This document shows, in pieces, positions 54,716 to 64,000 of a stretch of DNA of 64,000 nucleotides (within the stretch, counting starts at the first letter, position 1; every line of letters starts with the position of its first letter). The position numbers and the translations under genes are program-made. A model generated the notes under the pieces. It ran no database searches. It was not told the origin of the DNA and was given only the letters and a program-made list of their open reading frames with translations. Location of the stretch: contig NZ_LGDV01000001.1 of NCBI RefSeq assembly GCF_001280015.1, positions 186,001 through 250,000 of the forward strand. Direction: 5' to 3'. The stretch is from Streptomyces sp. MMG1121. Lineage in GTDB: Bacteria; Actinomycetota; Actinomycetes; Streptomycetales; Streptomycetaceae.

Positions 54716-56104
54716 GTGGCGAACGACGCCAGCACCGTTTTCGACCTAGTGATCCTCGGCGGTGGTAGCGGTGGTTACGCCGCGGCCCTGCGCGGGGCGC
54801 AGCTGGGCCTGGACGTCGCCCTGATCGAGAAGGACAAGGTCGGCGGCACCTGCCTGCACCGGGGTTGCATCCCCACCAAGGCCCTGCTGCACGCGGGCGA
54901 GATCGCCGACCAGGCCCGCGAGAGCGAGCAGTTCGGTGTGAAGGCCACCTTCGAGGGCATCGACGTCCCGGCCGTCCACAAGTACAAGGACGACGTGATC
55001 TCGGGCCTGTACAAGGGCCTGCAGGGTCTCATCGCGTCCCGCAAGGTGACGTACATCGAGGGCGAGGGCCGGCTGTCCTCCCCCACCTCCGTGGACGTGA
55101 ACGGCCAGCGCATCCAGGGCCGCCACGTGCTGCTCGCGACCGGCTCCGTGCCGAAGTCGCTGCCGGGCCTGGAGATCGACGGCAACCGCGTCATCTCCTC
55201 CGACCACGCCCTCGTCCTGGACCGCGTGCCGAAGTCCGCGATCATCCTGGGCGGCGGTGTCATCGGCGTCGAGTTCGCCTCGGCGTGGAAGTCCTTCGGC
55301 TCGGACGTCACGGTCATCGAGGGCCTCAAGCACCTCGTCCCGGTCGAGGACGAGAACTCTTCGAAGCTTCTTGAGCGCGCGTTCCGCAAGCGCGGCATCA
55401 AGTTCAACCTCGGCACCTTCTTCCAGAAGTCCGAGTACACGCAGGACGGCGTGAAGGTCACCCTCGCCGACGGCAAGGAGTTCGAGGCCGAGGTCCTGCT
55501 GGTGGCCGTCGGCCGCGGGCCGGTCTCCCAGGGCCTGGGCTACGAGGAGGCCGGGGTCGCCATGGACCGCGGCTACGTCCTGGTCGACGAGTACATGCGC
55601 ACCAACGTGCCGACCATCTCCGCCGTCGGTGACCTGGTCCCGACGCTCCAGCTCGCGCACGTCGGCTTCGCCGAGGGCATCCTGGTGGCGGAGCGTCTGG
55701 CCGGTCTGAAGGTCGTTCCGATCGACTACGACGGTGTCCCGCGGGTGACGTACTGCCACCCGGAGGTCGCCTCCGTCGGTATCTCCGAGGCCAAGGCCAA
55801 GGAGATCTACGGCGCGGACAAGGTCGTCGCTCTGAAGTACAACCTGGCGGGCAACGGAAAGAGCAAGATCCTCAAGACCGCGGGCGAGATCAAGCTCGTC
55901 CAGGTCAAGGACGGTGCCGTGGTCGGCGTCCACATGGTCGGCGACCGCATGGGTGAGCAGGTCGGCGAGGCCCAGCTGATCTACAACTGGGAGGCACTGC
56001 CGGCCGAGGTCGCCCAGCTCATCCACGCCCACCCGACGCAGAACGAGGCGCTCGGCGAGGCGCACCTGGCGCTGGCCGGCAAGCCCCTGCACTCCCACGA
56101 CTGA
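54716..56104 (+). CDS. lpdA: Dihydrolipoyl dehydrogenase (E3)
   Basis: The 462-residue FAD enzyme reoxidises dihydrolipoyl groups of the 2-oxoacid dehydrogenase complexes with NAD+. The FAD motif 'GGGSGGYAAALRGAQLG' starts near residue 15, the redox disulfide is C46/C51 ('GGTCLHRGC'), the NAD motif 'LGGGVIGVEFASAW' is near 185, and the partner His-Glu lies in 'HAHPTQNEALGEA' near 445. GTG 54716 has GGAGG just upstream; the 39-residue upstream extension is discarded. It is 62 bp ahead of the E2 gene, likely one operon. Confidence 0.97.
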   Translation: MANDASTVFDLVILGGGSGGYAAALRGAQLGLDVALIEKDKVGGTCLHRGCIPTKALLHAGEIADQARESEQFGVKATFEGIDVPAVHKYKDDVISGLYKGLQGLIASRKVTYIEGEGRLSSPTSVDVNGQRIQGRHVLLATGSVPKSLPGLEIDGNRVISSDHALVLDRVPKSAIILGGGVIGVEFASAWKSFGSDVTVIEGLKHLVPVEDENSSKLLERAFRKRGIKFNLGTFFQKSEYTQDGVKVTLADGKEFEAEVLLVAVGRGPVSQGLGYEEAGVAMDRGYVLVDEYMRTNVPTISAVGDLVPTLQLAHVGFAEGILVAERLAGLKVVPIDYDGVPRVTYCHPEVASVGISEAKAKEIYGADKVVALKYNLAGNGKSKILKTAGEIKLVQVKDGAVVGVHMVGDRMGEQVGEAQLIYNWEALPAEVAQLIHAHPTQNEALGEAHLALAGKPLHSHD

Positions 56105-56166
56105 GCCTTCGGTCAACGGGCGCGACGACACAGACTTTCCGCAATTCGTAAGGAGCAACCGAAACC

Positions 56167-57825
56167 ATGGCGGTTTCCGTAACCCTTCCGGCGCTCGGTG
56201 AGAGCGTCACCGAGGGCACTGTCACCCGCTGGCTGAAGGCCGAGGGCGAGCGCGTCGAGGCCGACGAGCCGCTGCTCGAGGTGTCGACCGACAAGGTCGA
56301 CACCGAGATCCCCTCGCCCGTCTCCGGCGTGCTGGCCTCCATCAAGGTCGCCGAGGACGAGACCGTCGAGGTCGGCGCCGAGCTGGCCCTGATCGACGAC
56401 GGCTCCGGCGCCCCCGTGGCCGCCCCGGCCGGCGGCGCCACGGGCACGGACGTGGTCCTGCCCGCGCTCGGTGAGTCCGTCACCGAGGGCACCGTCACCC
56501 GCTGGCTGAAGTCGGTCGGCGACTCCGTCGAGGCCGACGAGCCGCTGCTCGAGGTCTCCACGGACAAGGTCGACACCGAGATCCCGGCGCCCGCCTCCGG
56601 CGTGCTGCTCGAGATCGTGGTGAACGAGGACGAGACCGCCGAGGTCGGCGCCAAGCTCGCCGTCATCGGCGCTCCGGGTGCGGCTCCGGCCGCCGCCGCT
56701 CCGGCCGCTGCCCCGGCCCCCGCGGCTCCGGCCCCGGCTGCCCCGGCTCCGGCTGCCCCGGCTCCGGCTCCGGCGCCCGCCCCGGTCGCCGCGGCCCCGG
56801 CTCCGGCCGCTCCCGCGCCGGCCGCTCCGGCCCCGGTCACCCCGGCGCCCGCCGCCGTTCCGGCCGCCGCCCAGGCGACCGACGAGGGCGCGTACGTCAC
56901 CCCGCTGGTGCGCAAGCTCGCCGCCGAGAGCGGCGTCGACCTGTCCACCGTCAAGGGCACCGGCGTCGGCGGCCGTATCCGCAAGCAGGACGTCACCGCC
57001 GCCGCCGAGGCCGCGAAGGCCGCCGCCGCTCCGGCCCCGGCCCCGGCCGCTGCCGCTCCGGCTGCTGCCGCCGCCAAGAAGGCCCCGGCGCTGGAGGTCT
57101 CCCCGCTGCGCGGCCAGACCGTCAAGATGCCGCGCATCCGCAAGGTCATCGGCGACAACATGGTCAAGGCGCTGCACGAGCAGGCCCAGCTGTCGTCGGT
57201 CGTCGAGGTCGACGTCACGCGCCTGATGAAGCTGCGCGCCAAGGCGAAGGACGCGTTCGCGGCCCGCGAGGGCGTCAAGCTCTCCCCGATGCCGTTCTTC
57301 GTCAAGGCCGCCGCCCAGGCGCTGAAGGCCCACCCGGTCATCAACGCCCGGATCAACGAGGCCGAGGGCACGATCACCTACTTCGACACCGAGAACATCG
57401 GTATCGCGGTGGACTCGGAGAAGGGCCTGATGACCCCGGTCATCAAGGGTGCCGGCGACCTGAACATCGCGGGTATCTCCAAGGCCACGGCCGATCTGGC
57501 GGGCAAGGTCCGCGCCAACAAGATCACCCCGGACGAGCTGTCCGGCGCGACCTTCACCATCTCCAACACCGGCTCGCGCGGCGCGCTGTTCGACACGATC
57601 ATCGTGCCGCCGAACCAGGTCGCGATCCTCGGCATCGGTGCCACGGTCAAGCGTCCGGCCGTCATCGAGACCGAGGAGGGCACGGTCATCGGCGTCCGCG
57701 ACATGACCTACCTGACCCTCTCCTACGACCACCGCCTGGTGGACGGCGCCGACGCGGCCCGTTACCTGACGGCGGTCAAGGCGATCCTGGAGGCGGGCGA
57801 GTTCGAGGTCGAGCTCGGCCTGTGA
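56167..57825 (+). CDS. sucB: 2-oxoacid dehydrogenase E2 acyltransferase with two lipoyl domains
   Basis: The 552-residue protein has two nearly identical lipoyl domains, with lipoyl-lysines K43 and K134 in '[11 protein letters not shown]'. These are joined by long Ala/Pro linkers (about 165-240), followed by a peripheral subunit-binding domain ('[16 protein letters not shown]') and a C-terminal acyltransferase with '[16 protein letters not shown]' near 520. Actinobacterial E2 proteins named SucB or DlaT serve pyruvate dehydrogenase as well. Together with lpdA and aceE nearby this makes a likely PDH set, while E2o activity often resides in Kgd. ATG 56167 follows AAGGAGC. Confidence 0.94.
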   Translation: MAVSVTLPALGESVTEGTVTRWLKAEGERVEADEPLLEVSTDKVDTEIPSPVSGVLASIKVAEDETVEVGAELALIDDGSGAPVAAPAGGATGTDVVLPALGESVTEGTVTRWLKSVGDSVEADEPLLEVSTDKVDTEIPAPASGVLLEIVVNEDETAEVGAKLAVIGAPGAAPAAAAPAAAPAPAAPAPAAPAPAAPAPAPAPAPVAAAPAPAAPAPAAPAPVTPAPAAVPAAAQATDEGAYVTPLVRKLAAESGVDLSTVKGTGVGGRIRKQDVTAAAEAAKAAAAPAPAPAAAAPAAAAAKKAPALEVSPLRGQTVKMPRIRKVIGDNMVKALHEQAQLSSVVEVDVTRLMKLRAKAKDAFAAREGVKLSPMPFFVKAAAQALKAHPVINARINEAEGTITYFDTENIGIAVDSEKGLMTPVIKGAGDLNIAGISKATADLAGKVRANKITPDELSGATFTISNTGSRGALFDTIIVPPNQVAILGIGATVKRPAVIETEEGTVIGVRDMTYLTLSYDHRLVDGADAARYLTAVKAILEAGEFEVELGL

Positions 57826-57872
57826 CCCCGCGGCCCCCGGGCCGAGGATCTCCGGCCTGATCAGGCAGTACG

Positions 57873-57903
57873 ACACCCCGTCCGGGCTTTCCGGGCGGGG
57901 TGT
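57873..57903 (+). terminator. Terminator after the E2 gene
   Basis: A 13-bp stem (one G-U pair) with loop GCTTT lies 47 bp past the E2 stop, and the right arm is followed by TTCGTGTTTG, giving some U enrichment, unusual for this window. Confidence 0.85.
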
Positions 57904-58028
57904 TCGTGTTTGTCGGCACACGTTGCGTGTAAGTCTCGTCTCACCTGCACCAAAGCACCCCCACGCACCCCTCCCGGAAGGCCCCTCGGGCTTATTGTCT
58001 AAACGTCAGCCCTCCCTAAGGAGCCCCC

Positions 58029-58652
58029 ATGACCGCGCCCGTCGTCCACTCGCTGCGCGAACAGATCCGCGAGCACATCGTGGAGGGAATCGTCAGCGGG
58101 CGCTGGCAGCCGGGCGAGCGCATCGTGGAGCGGCGGATCGCCACCGAGCTGGAGGTCAGCCAGACCCCGGTCCGCGAGGCCCTGCGCGAGCTGGAGTCGC
58201 TGCGTCTGATCGAGTCCGCGCCGAACAAGGGCGTCCGGGTGCGGAACCTGACGGCGGCCGACCTGGAGGAGAGCTATCCGGTCCGCGCCGGGCTGGAGGC
58301 CATCGCGGCGGAGCTGGCGGCCGACCGGCTCGCCGAGGACTGCTCGGCCCTGGAACCGCACGTCCTGGCCCTGTACGCGGCCGACAGCATGGCCGACGGC
58401 ACCGCCCAGGTCCGCCACACGGTCGGCTTCCACCGCGAACTGGTCCGCGCGGCGGACAACTCGGTGCTGCTGCACACCTGGGAGGGCCTCGGCATCGAGG
58501 TCTTCACGGCGCTGTCCATCCGCTGGCTGGGCACGGTCCAGCAGTCGTACGCGGAGGAGCACGAGGAGCTGGTGCAGGCCTTCAAGCGCCGGGATCCGCG
58601 GATCGCGGAGCTGGTGAAGGCGCATGTGCTGGGCTGCGCACCGCGCCCCTAG
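58029..58652 (+). CDS. GntR-family (FCD-type) transcriptional regulator
   Basis: The 207-residue protein has an N-terminal winged helix ('GIVSGRWQPGERIVERRIATELEVSQTPVREALRELESLRLI'-type GntR block, about 15-75) and a C-terminal FCD helical domain ('RHTVGFHRELVRAADN', 'HEELVQAF') able to bind small organic acids. AAGGAG precedes ATG 58029. It lies between the E2 gene and aceE, so it is the obvious candidate to bind the palindrome in the aceE promoter; this is inference by position. Confidence 0.9.
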   Translation: MTAPVVHSLREQIREHIVEGIVSGRWQPGERIVERRIATELEVSQTPVREALRELESLRLIESAPNKGVRVRNLTAADLEESYPVRAGLEAIAAELAADRLAEDCSALEPHVLALYAADSMADGTAQVRHTVGFHRELVRAADNSVLLHTWEGLGIEVFTALSIRWLGTVQQSYAEEHEELVQAFKRRDPRIAELVKAHVLGCAPRP

Positions 58653-58805
58653 GGCACATGCCGCGCCCTTGGCGCAGCGGAGCAGAGTCTCGCTCAAACG
58701 TGGCTCGACCTGCGAAAACGCGCCTCCGAACAGACACTCGGTGCCCTGATACGAGGCACCCCGTGCCGACTTTCTCGTAATCGAGAAGTTTTGCCCCTCA
58801 ACCCT

Positions 58806-58835
58806 TTGATCGATCATCGATCAGGGAGTTACAGT
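58806..58835 (+). promoter_or_regulatory. aceE promoter
   Basis: TTGATC (58806-58811), an 18-bp spacer and TACAGT (58830-58835) form a good housekeeping-type promoter, giving a leader of about 105 nt before the aceE ATG. The -35 lies inside the palindrome described separately. Confidence 0.6.
58807..58823. promoter_or_regulatory. Perfect 17-bp palindrome overlapping the aceE -35 element
   Basis: TGATCGAT-c-ATCGATCA is an exact dyad. Binding of a dimeric repressor here would block the promoter. The adjoining FCD-type GntR regulator is the best candidate. Confidence 0.7.
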
Positions 58836-58944
58836 CGCCGACGGACTTCCACCGAAGTCCTAGCCCTGTCCTGCCAAAGACCAAGGGCACCCCTGAACCC
58901 TTACACCGATGAGGGAACCCCCTTCGACTGAGGAAGGCGGCGAC

Positions 58945-61647
58945 ATGACCGACCCCAACGCCATCCAGCCGAGCGCGCTCGACCAGCTCCCCGACCGCGA
59001 CCCGGAGGAGACCGCCGAATGGCAGGCCTCCCTGGACGCCGTCGCCCGAGAGGCCGGGCCGCACCGCGCCGCGTACCTGATGCGCCGCACGCTGGAGCGC
59101 GCCGAGGCGGGCGGCATCGCGCTGCCGAAGCTCCTCGAGACGGACTACGTCAACACCATCCCCACCTCCGCCGAGCCGGGCCTGCCCGGTGACCCGGAGA
59201 TGGAAGCCCGGATCACCGCCTGGAACCGCTGGAACGCGGCCGCCATGGTGACCCGCGGCTCCAAGCACGGCGTCGGCGGCCACATCGCCACCTTCGCCTC
59301 CGCGGCCTGGCTGTACGAGACCGGCTTCAACCACTTCTTCAAGGGCAAGGAGGGGGACGGGTCGGGTGACCAGCTGTACATCCAGGGCCACGCCTCCCCC
59401 GGCATCTACGCCCGTGCCTTCCTCGACGGCCGGCTCAGCGAGCACCACCTGGACCACTTCCGCCAGGAGGCCGGCGGCAACGGCCTGCCCTCGTACCCGC
59501 ACCCGCGCCGGCTGCCCTGGCTGTGGGAGTTCCCGACGGTGTCGATGGGCCTCGGCCCGCTCTCCGCGATCTACCAGGCGCGCTTCAACCGCTACCTGAC
59601 CAACCGCGGCATCAAGGACGTCTCCGCGTCCCACGTCTGGGCCTTCCTCGGCGACGGCGAGATGGACGAGCCGGAGTCGACGGCGGCCCTCGCGCTCGCG
59701 GCCCGTGAGGAGCTGGACAACCTCACCTTCGTCATCAACTGCAACCTGCAGCGCCTCGACGGCCCGGTCCGCGCGAACTTCAAGATCGTGCAGGAGCTGG
59801 AGGCCCAGTTCCGCGGCGCCGGCTGGAACGTCGTCAAGACGCTGTGGGGCTCCGCCTGGGACGAGCTGTTCGCCCTCGACACCACGGGCGCGCTCGTACG
59901 CCGGCTGCGCGAGGTACCGGACGCGCAGATCCAGACGTACCAGACCCGCGACGCCGCCTACATCCGCGCCGACTTCTTCGGCAAGGACCCGGCGCTCGCC
60001 GAGCTGGCGAAGCTGCTGAGCGACGACAAGATCCTCGAGGTCTTCCACTTCTCGCGCGGTGGCCACGAGGCCCGCAAGGTCTACGCCGCGTACAAGGCCG
60101 CCGTCGAGCACAAGGGCGCGCCGACCGTGATTCTGGCCCAGACGGTCAAGGGCCACACCCTCGGCGACGGCTTCGCGTCGAAGAACGCCAACCACCAGAT
60201 GAAGAAGCTGACGGTGGACGAGTTCAAGGCGATGCGCGACCTGCTCGGTCTGCCGATCAAGGACAGCGACTTCGTCGACGGCGTGGTCCCCTACGGCCAC
60301 CCGGGCGCCGACTCCCCCGAGGTCCGCTACCTCCAGGAGCGCCGCGCGGCCCTCGGCGGCCCGGCCCCGGCCCGCCGCACGCACGCCCTGGCCCCGCTGC
60401 CGGCCCCGGCCGAGAAGGCCTTCGCCTCCTTCGACAAGGGCTCCGGCTCGCAGAACGTGGCCACCACGATGGCCTTCGTCCGCCTGGTCAAGGACCTGGT
60501 CCGCGACAAGGAGACGGGCAAGCGCTGGGTGCCGATCGTCCCCGACGAGGCGCGCACCTTCGGCATGGAGAGCCTCTTCCCGTCGCTGGGCATCTACTCC
60601 CCCAAGGGCCAGACGTACGAGCCGGTCGACCGCGACCAGCTGATGTACTACAAGGAGGCCAAGAACGGCCAGATCCTCAACGAGGGGATCACCGAGGCCG
60701 GATCGATGGCCGACTTCATCGCCGCTTCGTCGTCGTACGCGACGCACGGCGAGGCGATGATCCCCTTCTACATCTTCTACTCGATGTTCGGCTGGCAGCG
60801 CACCGCCGACCAGATGTGGCAGCTCGGCGACCAGCTCGGCCGCGGCTTCCTCGTCGGTGCGACGGCGGGCCGTACGACCCTGACGGGCGAGGGCCTGCAG
60901 CACGCCGACGGCCACTCCCCGGTGATCGCCGCGACCAACCCGGCGGCGCTGTCGTACGACCCCGCGTTCGCCTACGAGATCGCGGTGCTCGTCCGTGAGG
61001 GTCTGCGCCGGATGTACGGCGAGGCCAAGCCGGGCGAGGACCAGAACGTCTTCTACTACCTGACGGTCTACAACGAGCCGCTGCCGCAGCCCGCGAAGCC
61101 GCAGGGCCTCGGCATCGACGAGGGCATCGTCAAGGGCCTGTACCGCTTCAACACGGTGGAGTCCGCGGGCCTGTCCCCGGCCGCCAACGCCCCGCGCATC
61201 CAGCTGCTGGGCTCCGGTACGGCGATCCACTGGACCCTCGAGGCGCAGAAGCTGCTCGCCGAGGAGTGGGGCGTGGCCGCCGACGTGTGGTCCGCGACCT
61301 CCTGGACGGAGCTGCGCCGCGACGCGATGGAGGCCGACGCGGCCCTCCTGCGGGGCGAGGAGCGCGTGCCGTACGTCCGCCAGGCGCTCCAGGGCGCCGA
61401 GGGCCCGGTCCTCGCGGTCTCCGACTACATGCGCCAGGTCCCCGACCAGATCGCGCAGTGGGTCGAGCAGGACTACTCCTCCCTGGGCGCCGACGGCTTC
61501 GGTCTGTCGGACACCCGTGACGCCGCCCGCCGCCACTTCGGCGTCGACGCCGAGTCGATCGTCGTCGCGGCCCTGGCCCAGCTCGCCCGCCGCGGCGAGG
61601 TCAAGGCCACGGCGGTCAAGGAGGCCCGGGAGAAGTACGGGCTGTAA
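58945..61647 (+). CDS. aceE: Pyruvate dehydrogenase E1 component (homodimeric)
   Basis: The 900-residue enzyme decarboxylates pyruvate with thiamine diphosphate and acetylates the lipoyl group of E2. The ThDP motif is complete: GDG (236-238) through NCN (265-267). The C-terminal half carries '[19 protein letters not shown]'-type transketolase-like signatures. Length fits the homodimeric AceE class. ATG 58945 (MTDPNAIQP) is preferred over 58909 because GAGGAAGG stands 8 nt upstream. It is transcribed from its own promoter bearing a palindrome, behind a GntR regulator and the lpdA-E2 pair. Confidence 0.96.
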   Translation: MTDPNAIQPSALDQLPDRDPEETAEWQASLDAVAREAGPHRAAYLMRRTLERAEAGGIALPKLLETDYVNTIPTSAEPGLPGDPEMEARITAWNRWNAAAMVTRGSKHGVGGHIATFASAAWLYETGFNHFFKGKEGDGSGDQLYIQGHASPGIYARAFLDGRLSEHHLDHFRQEAGGNGLPSYPHPRRLPWLWEFPTVSMGLGPLSAIYQARFNRYLTNRGIKDVSASHVWAFLGDGEMDEPESTAALALAAREELDNLTFVINCNLQRLDGPVRANFKIVQELEAQFRGAGWNVVKTLWGSAWDELFALDTTGALVRRLREVPDAQIQTYQTRDAAYIRADFFGKDPALAELAKLLSDDKILEVFHFSRGGHEARKVYAAYKAAVEHKGAPTVILAQTVKGHTLGDGFASKNANHQMKKLTVDEFKAMRDLLGLPIKDSDFVDGVVPYGHPGADSPEVRYLQERRAALGGPAPARRTHALAPLPAPAEKAFASFDKGSGSQNVATTMAFVRLVKDLVRDKETGKRWVPIVPDEARTFGMESLFPSLGIYSPKGQTYEPVDRDQLMYYKEAKNGQILNEGITEAGSMADFIAASSSYATHGEAMIPFYIFYSMFGWQRTADQMWQLGDQLGRGFLVGATAGRTTLTGEGLQHADGHSPVIAATNPAALSYDPAFAYEIAVLVREGLRRMYGEAKPGEDQNVFYYLTVYNEPLPQPAKPQGLGIDEGIVKGLYRFNTVESAGLSPAANAPRIQLLGSGTAIHWTLEAQKLLAEEWGVAADVWSATSWTELRRDAMEADAALLRGEERVPYVRQALQGAEGPVLAVSDYMRQVPDQIAQWVEQDYSSLGADGFGLSDTRDAARRHFGVDAESIVVAALAQLARRGEVKATAVKEAREKYGL

Positions 61648-61669
61648 GAGCCCGCCGCTGTCCCTGTGA

Positions 61670-61697
61670 CGAGGCCCCCGCTCCGGCGGGGGCCTCG
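61670..61697 (+). terminator. Terminator after aceE
   Basis: A perfect 12-bp stem with a TCCG loop lies 23 bp past the aceE stop and just before the WYL regulator gene. Confidence 0.85.
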
Positions 61698-61712
61698 TTG
61701 CATGATGGCCGT

Positions 61713-62699
61713 ATGCGCGCGGCCCGCCTGATCAAGATGGTGCTTCTGCTCCAGTCCCGTCCCTCCATGACCGCCGCCGAGCTGGCCCGGGAGCTGGAGG
61801 TGTCGGAGCGGACGGTCACGCGGGACGCGCAGGCGCTGTCGGAGGCGGGCGTGCCGGTGTACGCCGACCGGGGGCGGGCCGGCGGGTACCGGCTGGTGGG
61901 CGGGTACCGCACACGGCTGACGGGGCTGGCCAGGAGCGAGGCCGAGGCACTGTTCCTGAGCGGGGTGCCGGAGGCGCTGCGCGAGATGGGCCTGGCGGAC
62001 GCGGCCTGCGCCGCCCGGCTGAAGGTGTCGGCCGCGCTGCTGCCCTCGCTGCGGGACGCCCCGGACAGCGCCGGCCGGCGTTTCCATCTGGACGCGCCCG
62101 CCTGGTTCCGGGAGCCGGAGACGCCCGCGCTGCTGCCGGTGGTGGCCGAGGCGGTGTGGGACGACCGGCGGATCCGCGTGCGCTACCGGCGTGGGGAGAG
62201 CACGGTCGGGCGGGAGCTGGAGCCGTACGGGCTCGTGCTGAAGGCGGGGGTCTGGTACCTGTGCGCGCGGGTGGCCGGGGGCGGTGCCTTCCGGACGTAC
62301 CGGATCGACCGGTTCGACGCGGTGGAACCGGTCGACGAGCGCTTCGACCGCGACCCCGGCTTCGATCTGCCGGCCCACTGGACCGGGCAGGCGCAGCGGT
62401 TCGCGCGCTCGCTGCTGCGCGCCGAGGTCGTCGTACGGCTGTCTCCGCAGGGTGTGCGCCGGCTGCGGTACGCCGTCGATCCGATCTCCGCGCGGGAGGC
62501 GCTGGCGGACGTGGGCGAGCCGGACGGCGAGGGCTGGGTGTCGGTGACGCTGCCGGTGGAGTCCGAGGAGGTCGCGCACACGCAGCTCACGGCGCTCGGG
62601 GCGGAGGCCGAGGTGCTGGCCCCGGCGGGCCTGCGGGAGCGGTTCGCGCGGGACGCGGCCCGGCTGGCCGCGCGCTACGGCCGCGGGGCCGCCGGATGA
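61713..62699 (+). CDS. WYL-domain (YafY-type) transcriptional regulator
   Basis: The 328-residue protein has a DeoR-like winged helix at the N-terminus ('LIKMVLLLQSRPSMTAAELARELEVSERTVTRD', about 5-60). A WYL domain follows ('RIRVRYRRGESTVGRELEPYGLVLKAGVWYLCARV', with the W-Y-L triad) and then a C-terminal WCX-type extension. These regulators respond to DNA damage or nucleotide-like ligands, and none of the neighbours identifies the target. ATG 61713 is taken; it follows CATGAT by 6 nt and no Shine-Dalgarno sequence, so it may be leaderless. Confidence 0.9.
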   Translation: MRAARLIKMVLLLQSRPSMTAAELARELEVSERTVTRDAQALSEAGVPVYADRGRAGGYRLVGGYRTRLTGLARSEAEALFLSGVPEALREMGLADAACAARLKVSAALLPSLRDAPDSAGRRFHLDAPAWFREPETPALLPVVAEAVWDDRRIRVRYRRGESTVGRELEPYGLVLKAGVWYLCARVAGGGAFRTYRIDRFDAVEPVDERFDRDPGFDLPAHWTGQAQRFARSLLRAEVVVRLSPQGVRRLRYAVDPISAREALADVGEPDGEGWVSVTLPVESEEVAHTQLTALGAEAEVLAPAGLRERFARDAARLAARYGRGAAG

Positions 62700-62798
62700 C
62701 GCGGGCCCGGCGGCCGCGGGGCCGTCGGATAACGATCCGCCGTACTCCGGCGTACTCCGCGTGCGTCGCACCGGCCGAGGCCCGATGCTGGAGCGGTG

Positions 62799-63317
62799 AT
62801 GGACGAGACGGAGTTCTGGGAGCTGATCGACGCGACCCGCGAGGCCGCCGAGGGTGACCCCGAGGAGCAGGCGGACCTGCTTCTGGACCGGCTGCTCCAG
62901 CTGGAGCCGGACATGGTCCTGGACTTCGCCCGTCACTTCGAGGCCCGCTACAACCGTGCCTATCACTGGGACCTGTGGGGCGCCGCCTGGGTGCTGCTGG
63001 ACGGGGCCAGCGACGACGCGTTCGACTTCTTCCGGTGCTGGCTGATCGGTCAGGGGCGGGAGGTCTTCGAGGGCGGTCTGCACGATCCTGACTCGCTGGC
63101 CGGGCTGCTGGGCGAGTTCGACGAGGAGATCGACGGCGACGGCGAGGAGCTGGGGTACGCGGCGGACGAGGCCTATGAGCAGCTGACCGGCACCGTCGCG
63201 CCCGATCTGGGCATCGCCCCGGCCCCCGCCGAGCCGGAGGGCGCCTCGATCGACTTCGAGAACGAGGCCGTCCTCGCGGAGCGCTATCCCCGGCTCTGGG
63301 ATCGCTTCAGGGGCTGA
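62799..63317 (+). CDS. DUF4240-family protein
   Basis: The 172-residue protein starts 'MDETEFWELIDATREAAEGDPEEQADLL' and carries the DUF4240 core 'YHWDLWGAAWVLLDGASDDAFDFFRCWLIGQGREVFE'. It is very acidic in its C-terminal half. The family has no established function. GGAG stands 5 nt before ATG 62799, favouring it over GTG 62796. It stands alone downstream of the WYL regulator. Confidence 0.88.
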   Translation: MDETEFWELIDATREAAEGDPEEQADLLLDRLLQLEPDMVLDFARHFEARYNRAYHWDLWGAAWVLLDGASDDAFDFFRCWLIGQGREVFEGGLHDPDSLAGLLGEFDEEIDGDGEELGYAADEAYEQLTGTVAPDLGIAPAPAEPEGASIDFENEAVLAERYPRLWDRFRG

Positions 63318-63514
63318 GCCGGGCCCGGATCACCTCGTCCCACGAGGGACTTGGGCAGGGTCGGGGCCGCGTTGGCCCGGTCGAGCGCGGACGCCGTGCC
63401 GGCCGCCGGGCCGACCACGACCGCGGCGACCACGCAGACCACGGTCCAGGGGCCGCGTACGGCCCGGCTCCGCCAAGAGGTGTGCTGTTCCTGCCGCTGT
63501 GCACGACCGCTCAT
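63307..63514 (-). pseudogene. Small secreted protein ORF with apparent frameshift near its end
   Basis: The frame from ATG 63514 encodes a basic N-terminus, a hydrophobic signal-like segment (about residues 24-42) ending near 'TASA', then 'DRANAAPTLPK'. Third-codon G/C use is high up to about 63348, after which this frame loses the bias and runs on to a stop at 63284 inside the DUF4240 gene. The neighbouring frame (+1 relative to it) has near-perfect bias and encodes 'PSWDEVIRARLSP' with a stop at 63307. One extra base, or a +1 shift, would join them into a product of about 68 residues. Sequencing error, mutation or true shift cannot be told apart here. Confidence 0.5.
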
Positions 63515-63592
63515 CGTCTGCCCCGCCTCCGGTCGGTCTGTTGTCGTGCTCTCGACCGTAGGGCGCGGGGCTCGGAGCGGGCTGCGCGGCGC

Positions 63593-64000
63593 CTATGGCG
63601 TTCCTGTGGCCGGCCCCCGGACGGGGCGGCCCTGGAGACGGGCGGCCGTCTGGCGGATCTCGGGCAGGCGGGCGGTGAGCGCGGCGCCGGGGCAGCTGGT
63701 CATGTAGCCGGCGTCGTGGCCGGCCAGGACGGGCAGGGCGACGGTGGTGCCGGCCTTGTAGCGGCTGAGGTTGCTGTTGGACTGGAGGAGGGTGCTGTCG
63801 CGCGGGTCGATACCGGCGAGGCCGAGTTTCCAGGCGGTCAGGGCGGCGATGGAGTCGGTCATGGCCCGGGGCACGGGGACGCCGGCGGTGAAGGTGCCGA
63901 GGGCGGCGATGCCGGCGGTGCGGTGGTTGAATCCCATGGTGTGCGCGCCGGTGACGGCCCGGTCGACGCCTCCGGCGCGGCCCTCGTAGATGGTGCCGCA
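63593..64000 (-). CDS. PGRP/N-acetylmuramoyl-L-alanine amidase domain protein (N-terminus outside window)
   Basis: Only the last 135 codons are inside. 'CGTIYEGRAGGVDRAVTGAHTMGFNHRT' carries the Y-E-G-R signature and the zinc-ligand His of peptidoglycan-recognition amidases. A later 'LPVLAGHDAGYMTSCPG' supplies the second His and the catalytic-region Cys-Pro-Gly. Such enzymes cut the amide between muramic acid and the stem peptide. The short Arg/Pro/Gly tail ends the protein. The complete gene lies to the right. Confidence 0.9.
   Translation of the reverse strand, partial: CGTIYEGRAGGVDRAVTGAHTMGFNHRTAGIAALGTFTAGVPVPRAMTDSIAALTAWKLGLAGIDPRDSTLLQSNSNLSRYKAGTTVALPVLAGHDAGYMTSCPGAALTARLPEIRQTAARLQGRPVRGPATGTP

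Overview
This is high-GC chromosomal DNA from a Streptomyces species. Three things suggest this: a strong third-position G/C bias in every real gene, frequent GTG and TTG starts, and a gene order that I recall from S. coelicolor (roughly SCO2128 to SCO2188) and, more loosely, from M. tuberculosis Rv2184c to Rv2215. The window is core genome. I see no tRNA, rRNA, CRISPR array, insertion sequence or prophage.

Layout. 1-10.8 kb: an ArsA-like ATPase (cut by the window edge), a SRPBCC protein, a metallophosphatase, a FadD15-type acyl-CoA ligase, a cholesterol oxidase, a PimB'-like GT4 mannosyltransferase, a GT87 membrane mannosyltransferase, and a HExxH lipoprotein. 9.7-15.1 kb: two NlpC/P60 cell-wall hydrolases, a NYN-domain protein, a small zinc-ribbon protein, and a rhomboid protease overlapping a stand-alone Lrp/AsnC RAM-domain protein. 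15.1-18 kb: a class V PLP enzyme behind a SAM-IV riboswitch, then trpD. 18-27.5 kb: the respiratory cluster ctaC-ctaD-ctaF and ctaE-qcrC-qcrA-qcrB (menaquinol cytochrome bcc and aa3 oxidase), with a degenerate receiver-domain gene and an L,D-transpeptidase lying between the two operons.

27.7-34 kb: a cysteine desulfurase fused to a TusA domain, an adenosine-kinase-like PfkB enzyme, a small ORF, a membrane-anchored protein, an ErpA/HesB Fe-S carrier and nadA (an Fe-S enzyme) with a double palindrome in its promoter. 34-41 kb: an RND efflux pump with an adjoining two-component system, a secreted protein, and pspA with its partner pspAA. 41-52 kb: a DUF3043 protein, a methyltransferase probably starting with CTG, an HtrA-like protease, and cobalamin nucleotide-loop genes (an MBL-CobU fusion, cobT, cobS) interleaved with a lysyl-phosphatidylglycerol-synthase-like protein and a rhomboid-like membrane protein. 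52-62 kb: an RDD protein, leucyl aminopeptidase, and the dehydrogenase complex genes lpdA (E3), E2 with two lipoyl domains, a GntR regulator and aceE (E1). 61.7-64 kb: a WYL regulator, a DUF4240 protein, a small secreted ORF with an apparent frameshift, and a PGRP amidase cut by the window end.

Themes that connect the genes are respiration and central carbon oxidation, sulfur/Fe-S/NAD supply, cell-envelope upkeep, and cobalamin assembly. Most transcription units end in long GC-rich hairpins without U-tracts. The best leads are the SAM-IV-controlled PLP enzyme, the desulfurase-TusA fusion, the palindromes at aceE, nadA and ctaE, and the CTG start.
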